Shown piece by piece: positions 1-7,229 of a stretch of 10,973 bases of DNA. A program made the position numbers and the translations under genes. The notes beneath the pieces are model-generated. The model was given only the letters and a program-made list of their open reading frames with translations, searched no databases and was not told the origin of the DNA. The stretch lies in the NCBI GenBank assembly GCA_002284615.2, contig MU069707.1, forward strand, positions 242,280-253,252, read 5' to 3'. How positions within the stretch are numbered: the first letter of the stretch is position 1; every line of letters starts with the position of its first letter. Origin of the DNA: Dunaliella salina (Eukaryota; Chlorophyta; Chlorophyceae; Chlamydomonadales; Dunaliellaceae).

Positions 1-14
1 ACACACACACACAC
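1..14. repeat. (AC)n dinucleotide microsatellite, cut by window edge
   Basis: Seven AC units open the window, so the true array probably begins further left. It is ordinary simple-sequence DNA of a eukaryotic genome and has no assignable function. Confidence 0.9.
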
Positions 15-660
15 ATGCAGTGAGGAGTGAGCATGTAATATCCGAAGGGAGTGCTTCCGCAAAGAGCTCTCCCTCAAGCAGGTACTTCAGAAGGCCCACC
101 CTTTTAACCTCGGCATCGCCATGCTCAGAAGGCGGGCTTTTCAAAAGCGTGGCCAAGTGGACGTACTCCTCAGGCTCGGACTAGGATATCTCAATTTTGT
201 ATCAAGAAGGCCCATTTTCAGCCCCATTTCAAGTGCATTCTTGCTCTGCATGGCCTGCCTTGGGCAGGTGGGAAAGGGCCAACTACGCCCTCCTGTGCAT
301 TATTGATTAAGGCAGGCTTGACCATTTCCCTCGCGCTTTTTCTCAGCTATTCACATTCTGCCCTTCCTTGCAATTGCAATAACTACATTACCATGCTCTT
401 AACACCTTTGTCATGTGGTTGTTCAGTGTGTTTGCAAATGTTTTTGAAACGAAAAGAATTAAGGATAGACCACAGTCCATTTGTCCAATATAATGCAACA
501 GAGGGCTCTGTACAGAGACCATCATTCATGGAATTTATGACGGGTACCGCAGGTCCATTAAATCTAATGGGTTTTTATGACTATCGCAGAGAGAGTATAT
601 CAATACGCAAAAAGTAATTTTTGGGGGCTGTGCGTAAAAATTGCAGCTGGCGAACAAATA
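15..660. other. Unassigned intergenic or repeat-derived stretch
   Basis: Nothing here is recognisable. Reading frames are short (61 and 104 codons at most) and show no conserved motif or codon pattern. The heptamer AGAAGGC occurs three times between about 92 and 212, each time before a C/T-rich patch, which may be a trace of an old repeat. No tRNA, rRNA or promoter signature was seen. Confidence 0.5.
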
Positions 661-667
661 ATTATGG

Positions 668-1067
668 CCGGTCCGCACCAGTTTGTCCTTTTTGAGATCG
701 GAAATGGCACAAATTTTTTCGATTTCAATTGGAAATGGAGTGGAATTGATGCCAATTTGGGACTTCGCGCAAGGCGGGCTTTATGCCTCCCCTCCCAATG
801 AAGCTAAAATGCATCCAGTAATCGGTGCTGCAGGCCTGCTGGGACCCTGAGGGCATTAGATGGGTGCATGGGGTGCGTTGACCGTATCCTGTGCAAGCTG
901 GTGCGCCTCACTCCTGACATAGGCTGATGCTGCGCACTTAAAGCCCTCATCGTGCGTAAAAAGCAGGTAGGAGGGGCCAACAACTCCAACTTGGATTCCA
1001 CTCCATTTCCAATCGAACAAATCCGTGCTGTTTCCGACCTCAAAAAGGACAAACTGGTGCGGACCGG
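668..1067. repeat. Imperfect inverted repeat, ~75-bp arms, ~245-bp spacer
   Basis: The left arm (668-746, plus strand) and right arm (994-1067) are reverse complements with a few substitutions and one small indel. Each arm begins with CCGGTCCGCACCAG and ends near GGAAATGGAGTGGAAT. Both arms read as the same peptide, GPHQFVLFE followed by GN and later WKWSGI, on the plus strand at the left and the minus strand at the right. They are therefore probably two head-to-head pieces of one dispersed repeat rather than a structural RNA. The minus frame stays open for about 80 codons (856-1101), but I do not recognise the protein. No target-site duplication or transposon terminus was identified at either arm. 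Confidence 0.75.
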
Positions 1068-1132
1068 CTGTATTTGAGGCGCTGCATTTCTGTGCGAACA
1101 AGTTCTAAATAACTTAAATAACATTGTAGTCA

Positions 1133-1390
1133 ATGAGCAAGGCAGCGACCAGCAGCGTCCCCCTCCACCTCCTCATCGGGACTTCCAGCTTAGCTTTCAC
1201 CGCTTCCTCAAGAAGGAGCCTCAAGAAGGAAAATGCAGAAGTCAAGAAGGAGAAGGCAAAGCAGCAGCATGATGCCACCATCATGCATCAGCAGGACAAG
1301 GAAAAGCCCGCAGGAGGAAGCAAAGCGCAAGCCAGGCAGGCCAAGCTGAGTGAGAATGCAAGTGTGCTTCTGAAATCACCTTCCATTTGA
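1133..1390 (+). CDS. Doubtful Lys/Glu-rich 85-codon reading frame
   Basis: This short frame encodes a basic, Lys/Glu/Gln/Ala-rich peptide after a Ser-rich start. The decamer TCAAGAAGGA recurs three times between about 1209 and 1250, and this produces the KKE-type runs. No domain is recognisable. A disordered linker or ORF1-like piece of a retroelement is possible, but a chance open frame in a purine-rich stretch is at least as likely. It lies directly upstream of the RNase H remnant on the same strand, with about 135 bp of unassigned sequence between them. No promoter or splice site supports expression. Confidence 0.2.
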   Translation: MSKAATSSVPLHLLIGTSSLAFTASSRRSLKKENAEVKKEKAKQQHDATIMHQQDKEKPAGGSKAQARQAKLSENASVLLKSPSI

Positions 1391-1519
1391 TTTTGTGTGC
1401 TAAGGCCCTTTTGGCATTGCATAAATGTGCGTACTTGGAAATATTTACTTGTATCATGGGTGCGGAAATGATGCGAACGTGTAAAACTAATAACTTTCTA
1501 AGCGGGTGCGTATTGGTGA

Positions 1520-1662
1520 CATCTCTCTACGGTAAGCAAAATCACATATTGGCATCCTTGGTAATGAAAATGTAGATGCTCTTGCACCCCAAGCAGCTAG
1601 GTTGCCTAATGAAGTTGACACCTCACTCAACTTGGCAGAACATGCTTTCCTTGATCTCTATT
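1520..1662 (+). pseudogene. RNase H C-terminal remnant of a LINE
   Basis: This is a broken C-terminal end of a retrotransposon RNase H domain, the part that would degrade the RNA strand of the RNA:DNA hybrid. Allowing one frame change, it reads like KSH then ILGNE and VDAL, the classic KSH...GNExxD motif, with the final catalytic Asp kept. It aligns by eye with the corresponding part of the RNase H at about 8294-8430. Shared words include TGGCATCCTTGGTAA, GCTCTTGCAC and GCTGACACCTCACT-like sequence, so both derive from related elements. The N-terminal half of the domain (TDGS and RAE motifs) is absent. It runs directly into the zinc-finger unit beginning near 1664. Confidence 0.7.
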
Positions 1663-1663
1663 T

Positions 1664-2062
1664 TGGGTAGGCATATGCAGAGGAACATTGCTTGCTTCCG
1701 ATTGCACGCCCATAAACTTCGAGTTGAAACTTCTCATTGGCATGGGCATGCACCTCAATGTGATTTATGTGTTTCAGAACAATGGCAGGATGAAAAGCAC
1801 TTCATCTTTCTCTGCCCTTGCAGCTTCCTGTGTTGTCTTAGAAGAAAGTATGCACACTTTTTAGTGCCTTTCCTGCTCACAGAGTAGTGTCAAATGATAC
1901 AGGATCTTTCATTCTTTCTGATGCCTGCTCTCTGGATGTAGCTCGTTTCTTTCGTAACCAAGATACTCAGACTTATCGCTTCATCTCTGAGCTTATGAAT
2001 TTCTTTTACCGCACTGAGCGGCCAAACTTTCTGGCTGAAGGCTATGCTCCCTTGTAAACCTT
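1664..2062 (+). mobile_element. LINE 3'-end unit A: C-terminal zinc finger and tail (degenerate)
   Basis: This unit encodes the C-terminal cysteine-histidine region found after RT/RNase H in many non-LTR retrotransposons. The order is RNIACFRL, then KLRVETSHW, then the finger CX2CX9HX4C (1759-1815) inside a QDEKH context. The frame is open to 1887. A shift near the T-run at 1859-1863 then moves the tail into another frame, which stays open to a TAA at 2055-2057 and ends APL. A reverse-strand copy lies at 8931-9363 and covers exactly this interval, from TGGGTAGGCATATGCAGAG to CCCTTGTAAAC. The finger is probably nucleic-acid binding (family knowledge). The finger spacing and tail differ from those of the RLE family, so this is a different LINE lineage from the main element. 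Confidence 0.72.
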
Positions 2063-2311
2063 AGCTCCTCGGAAAAAACAATTTGATCTCTATTTGCTTG
2101 CTGCATTCTGGCACAACACCCATCAAAGATACTGGCCCCTTTTAAACCTCTGAGACAAGGTTACAAGATTATTAAGTTACAAGGGAAAAAGAGGGCCTCC
2201 AGTCAAACCGATTGACTGCTAGCCTGTTCACAAAATAAGTTCATGAAGGAAAGGATGAAGTTCGTTGTTGTGCTGGTTCGAGAAATAATTCCACTGTATC
2301 ACTTATCATGA
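2063..2311. other. Unassigned spacer between two LINE remnants
   Basis: This AT-leaning spacer lies between the tail of unit A and the first recognisable RT motif of copy 1. It could hold 3' UTR of the former or badly decayed RT of the latter. No motif was found. A GGTTCGAG sequence near 2266 resembles a Pol III B box but has no tRNA around it. Confidence 0.4.
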
Positions 2312-2973
2312 TTAGCTACTCATCGCTTTCAATACCACTGATCATGATCAGATACGCATCATTATGTATTGCCCTAGGATTGCCCACAGATGCTTTGATG
2401 TGGTCAAAAACCTATACCACCAAGCAAGCAAACGAGTTAGACTCTCTACTGGAGACTACACCTCTGGAAATCCTATAGAAAGGGCACCATTCAAGGAGAC
2501 ACACTTTCTTCCTTCCTCTTTCTCATCTACTTAGAGCCTCTGCTCCGCTGGCTGCACGTTGATAACCGGGGTTGTACACGCGCACGCATCCCTCCTGTAT
2601 CTCCACCACAAGGAAAAAAGAATAGAAACACAATGAACAGTGGAGTCTATACTGATGACATCACTTGTTTAATGAAAGCTTTTCAAATCCTCCAGCTTCA
2701 AGCCAAGAAACTTACACTCTATGCAAATTGGGCACACCTCATCATCTGTGGAAAAAACCCAAGGTTACCTGCATCCTGTACAGCAAAGAGAGCACACAGC
2801 TGCGCTGCAACACAATCATGTCGGATTTTGGCCAACACTTACTGGAAGAATTTTGGTGCAATGCCAACCAGCTCAATTCACGCACCCTGATGAACCTTTC
2901 CGCAGCCTTGGCGTCTTTAGAACTATGGACGTCAACTGGCCTCACCAGCGAGTATGACCCAAAAACTTTCTGA
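2312..2973 (+). pseudogene. Reverse transcriptase palm remnant (copy 1)
   Basis: This RNA-dependent DNA polymerase would copy element RNA at a nicked target. Visible motifs are AFNTTDHD (2325-2348), GTIQGDTLSSFLFLIYLEPL (2483-2542, the RT block with QGD and LSPxLF-like residues) and the catalytic box YTDD (2648-2659, two catalytic aspartates kept). It is followed by AKKLTLYANWAH. Frames change between 2450 and 2483, and again twice between 2740 and 2900, where a third frame gives FRSLGVF and TMDVNW, the usual post-palm LGV motif. The first RT blocks are absent. No ancestral start codon is present, and the first in-frame ATG is a chance internal one. Confidence 0.8.
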
Positions 2974-3733
2974 CTGATTACAACGGCTTGAACAATCATA
3001 TGCTAGCCCCAAAAAAACATGAGGTGTATTGTGCACTGCTGTCATAACTAGCATAGCTTATGCCTTCCCCGTTACACCATGCTCACAAGCAAATTTGGAA
3101 CACTGGTACACCTCTGTACTCTCTACCATGAAAAGGAAATTTATACTGTGGTCAAAAACTTGCACGGCCCTCCTTCAGGAAGACAAACGGAATATCGGCC
3201 TGGGGTGTACACCTATGACAGTTGAATTCCACTAAAGAAGTGTTTTTGCTCTTACCACAAGCTTAAATGACAAGTCAAGGCTCAGCAAAATCACCAACCT
3301 TTAATCATGCTACCAGACTGCTCAAATACAAAACATAGCCAATGGCCTGTTAGGCCCTCGCTTTCAAGCTCTCAAGCATCTCAATCACATGCTTACATAC
3401 AACCTACGAGCGCGTCAATGCATCAGTACACATGCAAGTGGCTTGAATCTCACATACCAGGGCCGACTCCCCTTCGCTGACACCTGTCAACCTATAGCAA
3501 ATATGGGCACCAAGCACTTCAAAGTACACTCCAAGACTGATCAATGCATCGTACACCCTCTCATGGAAGCTGGCATATCCAATTTCTTCTCTATTCTTTC
3601 TGATGAGCGCACGCACGTCTTAGATGCCAAAGCTCTGGATTCCCACCATCATAACATGAATGCTACTCGGATGAGCAAAGACAAGAAACTGCAACAGCTG
3701 ACACATGGGCATGTCCCGCCTGTGCAAGCCTAA
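2974..3733 (+). pseudogene. RT thumb and connector region (copy 1), two in-frame stops
   Basis: A single frame from about 3029 to 3730 carries the thumb-like segment AYAFPVTPC...LEHW...MKRKF..W and the phrase IGLGCTPMTVEFH, then a connector with LRARQ. Stops at 3233-3235 and 3302-3304 interrupt it, but the protein pattern continues in the same frame across both, so they are point nonsense mutations and not boundaries. The helical, basic character (KRKF) is typical of LINE RT thumbs (family knowledge). After about 3655 the meaningful reading moves to another frame. Confidence 0.6.
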
Positions 3734-3870
3734 ATGATGCCCAAAAAATTGAAAGAGAGCGGCAGACAAAACAAGAGCTCAGGAGTGTCACTTGGAAGCC
3801 CTCCTGGGAATCAGAGGATCTGCAGGAGACATGGCCCAAATTTAAAGAGTGCTTGCTTAAGTTCGAAGCA
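3661..3870 (+). pseudogene. PHD-finger-like end plus chromodomain-like segment (copy 1)
   Basis: In frame 1 a cysteine (3661-3663) is followed by an acidic stretch, then WACPAC (3706-3723), which matches the typical closing W-x-C-P-x-C of PHD/zinc-ribbon fingers. The first half of the finger would lie in the previous frame and is not clear. About 20 residues later TWKPSWESEDL (3790-3822) and a following amphipathic helix with FKECLLKFE resemble the C-terminal half of a chromodomain (TWEPxExL then helix). Both are chromatin-reading folds, and they could bias integration sites in an intact element. The finger is incomplete and the chromo-like N-terminal strands are not seen, so this is a pattern-level call only. 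Confidence 0.35.
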
Positions 3871-4385
3871 CAACAGAGCGAGCCCAACCTCTCAACACCC
3901 ACGGCAGATTCTACCCTCTCAAATCCTGAAAGACAGGGCTTTGAAAAACTTAATGAAACCAATGTATGGCAGCATAAAATGGACACAGAATTGCGCAACA
4001 AAATCACATTTGGTACAAACCCCACTAATCCACAAGCAGATATAAAACCTACAGGCTCATGCGAATATTGGCTGCGCAAGGTGGACCTCGTTGAGTACAC
4101 GGATCAGCAATCCCCTTATTTAGCATCATCTGACACAGGATCCCACAGCCATTCCCCTCCTACTCCATCCCTCCTCATTCTCCCAGAAATATACACGGCG
4201 CACATGGCTTGCATTCACAATACGCAAGGCAAGTGTGTTGGCATGATATCCCCAAACCGCTTCCAAATCCTCTACAGGGCTTTTGATGGGGCCAAGCTTG
4301 CTGGCATGCCATGCAGTGCACGAGAAAATAACACCATCCTGGCAGCTTTGCTACTGAGCTACAAGGACTCCTTTCCCGCAAATCC
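3850..4385 (+). pseudogene. Linker upstream of methyltransferase-like module (copy 1)
   Basis: This open frame runs from the chromo-like segment to a stop at 4483-4485. The first part is Ser/Pro/Thr-rich and probably disordered. The second part has a compact stretch around LPEIYTAHMAC, CVGMISPNRFQILYRAFDGAK and a hydrophobic helix LAALLLSY. This may be the helical region that precedes the methyltransferase fold, but I do not recognise it independently. After about 4386 the coding sense passes to the neighbouring frame. It is annotated because it is one of the longest uninterrupted frames in the element and continuous with recognisable modules on both sides. Confidence 0.45.
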
Positions 4386-5113
4386 ATGCTTGAAAGAAAG
4401 TACTCTGCCAAAAAGATTAAAGACTCCTTTTCACGAGCCCTTCCAACTCACATTCATACTGCCCTCCAAAAATGGGCTTTGGTAGCCCAAGAGAAAAATG
4501 GCCTCCCCACTACACCACAACCCACAATACCAGAATTATTGGAGTGCACATTCCCGAGACACTCTTTTTGGTGCCATGCGTAATGCCTTCTCATCCAAAT
4601 TCTCAGGCTTCTCAGTCTGCCATCCCATTTATGACGAGGGAATCATGACCCAAGCTTTGCAACATGCCATCTACTCTGCCATTTTCAACACAGAAGCCAC
4701 TGCTACATTCATGTTCCTTCTGGCTTGGAATAAGGACATGATAACCAACCCCTACCCCAAACTTTTTCACTGCCTACCCCCACCTCTGTTACGAACTTGG
4801 AACCATACCTCACGAAAAACTTAGTTACAGGGCCCCTCAATCCTGCCCTAACCAAAAGGTACCTTTACTTCAACATACCTGGGACCTTCGTATTTTTGCT
4901 GTTTGGAACACTGCAGCTCGAGTTCATCTCAACAACCATGGCAAAGACTGGCTACAAGGCCTGGAAGGAGAATTGAAAGAAGCCATACAGTGGAAGCTGA
5001 CGAATATCAGCAGCCACCCTGTCCTAAATTCCATACATGCTCACATGCCAGGTTTCAATAAACTGGAACGCCTCCCATTGGACAAACAACACGCCTCCAG
5101 GCACCCTAATTAG
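4386..5113 (+). pseudogene. PCIF1-like methyltransferase-type module (copy 1), three frames
   Basis: PCIF1-family enzymes methylate adenosine N6 near mRNA caps. Their signature is an ASPLN motif, an FGS-type glycine motif, and G-x-F-E-x-NPPF followed by E-x-M (family knowledge). Here I see, in order, a helix ALQKWALV, ASPLHHNPQYQNYW (from 4501), RDTLFGA, a Phe/Ser-rich strand, then CHPIYDEGIM (from 4618) and a hydrophobic strand TATFMFLLAWN. A frame change near 4745 leads to 4743-5113, with HTWDLRIFAVWN and a helical tail ending at TAG 5111-5113. The catalytic Asn of NPP(F/Y) is His here. The C-terminal part is repeated at 10680-10973 and, more distantly, at 7600-7826. An unrelated LINE-specific Rossmann-like domain remains possible. 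Confidence 0.5.
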
Positions 5114-5133
5114 GTTTTTATAAAAATCCACAC

Positions 5134-5720
5134 ATGATCGTCAAAGAAACAGACTTGGTGCCCAGCCAATCCAGTGCTACTCTAACCCTCAAAGTTGATG
5201 ATTGGAGAACATGGGCATACACAGATGGCAGCTGCCTTCTTCATAACAGTAAGCAAGAAATTGGAGCAGGCGTCTACTGCTCGTCCACTGACAGCAAGAG
5301 CTTTGTAGAACCAAATGGCGCTGTGATCACTGATACCATAACTCGAGCTGAAATGGCAGCAATTGCTGCTGCTTTCATTACCACTGGTGTTTGGCAAACA
5401 TGCAAAAACCTGCATCAGACAGCCTCACCTCTCTCGAGCAAATATGTAAACAACTTCTTTACCCTGAGAAACGCCTGAGACATGTCCAAGGAGATGTCCT
5501 TAAAATGATCTCAACTCTCAATAGAGACTTCCATATCAAAATTCGAATTTACAAGGTGAAGTCCCATGCTGTCATCACTGGAAATGAATGTGCGGATGCT
5601 ATTACAAAACATCAGGCAAAGCAAGCCCAGAACTGCGTGGCAGACACCAAGATCCCTGGTGGAGGACCTGGTGGAAATCCATTTACAAATATGTTCTGGT
5701 TGGCCAAGGAAGAAAGAATG
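5134..5720 (+). pseudogene. RNase H domain of copy 1, one frameshift
   Basis: This is a retrotransposon RNase H that would remove RNA from the RNA:DNA hybrid during element synthesis. It shows WAYTDGS (catalytic Asp 5224-5226), RAEMAAIAAA (catalytic Glu 5350-5352), then after a frame change near 5395-5415 ASDSLTSL (third Asp 5418-5420), and finally KVKSH with GNECADAI (His and last Asp 5595-5597). All four acidic residues survive, so the only visible defect is the frameshift. It lies 20 bp after the stop of the methyltransferase-like frame, and in the intact ancestor both were probably one polyprotein. GGNPF...FWLA follows the domain and links it to the CCHC region. Confidence 0.85.
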
Positions 5721-6122
5721 CATGCTGCAGGTACATCTGCGGGTCCACCCCCCGCCAACAAGCTCACCTATTTCCCCAATCTTCAAGATGCCCTCAAATC
5801 CCATATGCATTCTAAACACAAGCTTGGATTTGCCAATGCCAGAACAGGCTACTACTCTCACTATCAAAACTTATTACCGCAAGTAGATAAAAAAATCAGC
5901 AATGCTTTCAGAAATATGCCCAAAAAATCCGTACCCATGAAGCGCACCATCCTGCAGTTCCGCACAGGCACCCTCTACAACCAAAACCGTGCAGTACGTT
6001 TTAAAAAATCAACTGATCCATCTTGCCCCCTCCCAGGCTGCCATCACTTAAATAGCGCACTACACATGCTCTCAGGCTGCCAAAACCATATCATCTCCAA
6101 CATGAAAACTGAAACACCATAA
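5721..6122 (+). pseudogene. Linker and CCHC zinc finger of copy 1
   Basis: The RNase H frame continues without a stop through a basic helical linker (LTYFPNLQDAL, KRTILQFRTGTLYNQ) to a CCHC finger at 6024-6080 with spacing CX4CX7HX4C (CPLPGC ... LHMLSGC). CCHC fingers in this position, just before the RLE, are characteristic of RLE-bearing LINEs such as R2 and are thought to contact nucleic acid (family knowledge). The frame ends at TAA 6120-6122 because of a one-base shift. The homologous copy at 9391 onward reads straight through this point. Confidence 0.75.
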
Positions 6123-6828
6123 CATTGCAAGCAGAATGATTACAAAAGCCCTCAGCAAATGCCCAGTAGGGGCAGGCATGGTCTACACAGACATAGGAAG
6201 CGATTTTAAGCTTGCTCAACACAACCTCCAACTCCCTACACATGCCTCAAACAGAATTTTACCTGCTTACTTCTTCCCTCGTAACCTTCCAGAGAGGAAG
6301 AGACTCAACTCCAGTCGACCAGATGATGTTTTGATCACCCCTTTTGGTGCCAAACAAACTTCTAACCATGTTTCTCCTACCCATTCCCATCACGCTTTGC
6401 GCAGCTCCTCACGGAGGACCACCAGAACTAGCCGCATGAGACAACCCCATGAACTTTTTGCGAATGAGCGCCATGTGCACCTAACAGAAATTAAGTTCTG
6501 TGAAGACACAAGGCCAGAGCATCAGTTGAACGCGGCAAAGCAGCAGCATGCAGACCTTTGTAAACTTATTCACGCTAAATCTGTTACAATTCACCTTATT
6601 CTCCTGGGTGTAGGTGGAACTATTTACTCTGAGCATACCCTGAAGCAATTCAAACAACTTGGATTGGTTCACCAGCGTGCCACGAAGCTTGCTCAACAAC
6701 TTCATACCCATTCTGTCCAATATGCCCACAAACTAGTCACCACACGCCGCGCTATTGATAACAATAATACTTCTCACAGCCAGTTTCTAGAGCCAAGTGC
6801 TTCTAGTAACAACCCAAATCCACATTAG
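6110..6828 (+). pseudogene. Restriction-like endonuclease (RLE) domain, copy 1 C-terminus
   Basis: This is a PD-(D/E)XK nuclease that nicks target DNA to prime reverse transcription in early-branching LINEs (family knowledge). The motif is SSRPDDVLI (Asp 6322-6324), a variable Ser/Arg-rich insert, then HLTEIKFCEDTRP (Glu 6487-6489, Lys 6493-6495). The downstream block ILLGVGGTIY, HTL, LGL, KLAQQLHTHS and YAHKL..TRRA is strongly shared with the copy at 9391-10247. This frame is intact from about 6123 to its TAG at 6826-6828. The C-terminus SSNNPNPH lines up with a hidden ASNPPDPH end in copy B, which supports this as the true stop. Confidence 0.8.
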
Positions 6829-6965
6829 CATTCTCTTTTTCATACCTTGTGGTGGAGGGGGCACACGGCTCTTTTTTGAGCCAATGTGTCTCCTTTTCCT
6901 TGATTGATGTAGGGAGAGTTTCTCTGCCTCCGTAGTTTTTCTTTTCTTTTCCTTTCTTTCATGGA
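6829..6965 (+). other. 3' UTR of copy 1 with hairpin and T/C-rich end
   Basis: Downstream of the RLE stop the sequence is non-coding but aligns with the region after the other RLE copy. The conserved block is CCTTTTCCTTGATTGATGT (6892-6910), then GGGAG, CTGCCT and a TTTTCTTTTCTTTTC run to about 6960. No poly(A) tail is visible, in keeping with RLE-type LINEs, which often end in other sequences. Confidence 0.7.
6857..6893 (+). promoter_or_regulatory. 3' UTR hairpin of copy 1, candidate RT recognition signal
   Basis: An inner five-pair stem GGCTC/GAGCC closes a six-T loop (6872-6877). Beyond a small internal asymmetry, the outer stem pairs 6857-6865 with 6885-6893, nine pairs including two G-U. 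A hairpin of different sequence sits at the same place in copy B (10278-10307). LINE RTs commonly bind a 3' RNA structure, so a role in template selection is a fair inference. Confidence 0.5.
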
Positions 6966-7229
6966 GAAGAAGCAGACAGTCGCTCTCAATAGGATTGCTT
7001 CTCCTGCAAACTGCAATGATCTCAGTCAATCCACGATTGTTCACATTTTTACAAACACTGATGCCAACCCAAAAAAGCTTCAGAATTCAGACCAACAAAT
7101 CATACCTCTCTAAACCTACTCACCCAGAATACACCCTTAATCGTCCTGGACCTATCAACAAAGCCTGTCTGTTCCATCCAATCAAGACAGCCACAGCAAC
7201 CAATGACTGAACTAAGCTGAACTGAAGTC
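6966..7229. other. Unassigned spacer between copies 1 and B
   Basis: No recognisable coding or RNA feature lies here. A 7-bp inverted repeat GGAGAAG/CTTCTCC spans 6963-7003. At 7204-7240 the word CTGAACT recurs three times (TGAACTAAGCTGAACT and nearby), a minor imperfect tandem repeat. The sequence may include decayed 5' parts of copy B. Confidence 0.4.

Larger units (their letters stand above)
2312..6965 (+). mobile_element. Copy 1: Dualen/RandI-like non-LTR retrotransposon, 5'-truncated, decayed
   Basis: One orientation and one consistent domain order run through this interval: RT (from its AFNTTDHD block), RT thumb, PHD/chromo-like linker, PCIF1-like methyltransferase module, RNase H, CCHC finger, RLE with a PD...EIK motif, and a 3' UTR ending in T/C-rich sequence. 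RT with RNase H and an RLE in one element is the diagnostic combination of Dualen/RandI (established knowledge). The APE domain, the first RT blocks and the 5' UTR are missing, as expected from 5' truncation during target-primed reverse transcription. At least six frame changes and several stops show that it is dead. No flanking target-site duplication could be identified with confidence. Confidence 0.75.

Noticed and set aside
668..1067. Inverted repeat as terminal inverted repeats of a MITE or DNA transposon
   Set aside because: No target-site duplication was identified, the arms match internally and not at clear termini, and they carry a peptide-coding pattern.
2255..2290. Possible tRNA or SINE B box (GGTTCGAG)
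   Set aside because: No matching A box, acceptor stem or cloverleaf can be drawn around it, and the B-box match is incomplete.
2665..2973. Overlapping ATG frames in the RT region as separate small proteins
   Set aside because: Each carries only part of one RT sequence. Together they are one frame-shifted RT, so they are not independent genes.
3663..4100. 145-codon minus-strand frame
   Set aside because: It is a shadow of the plus-strand PHD/chromo-like and linker region, which has recognisable motifs. The minus translation has none.
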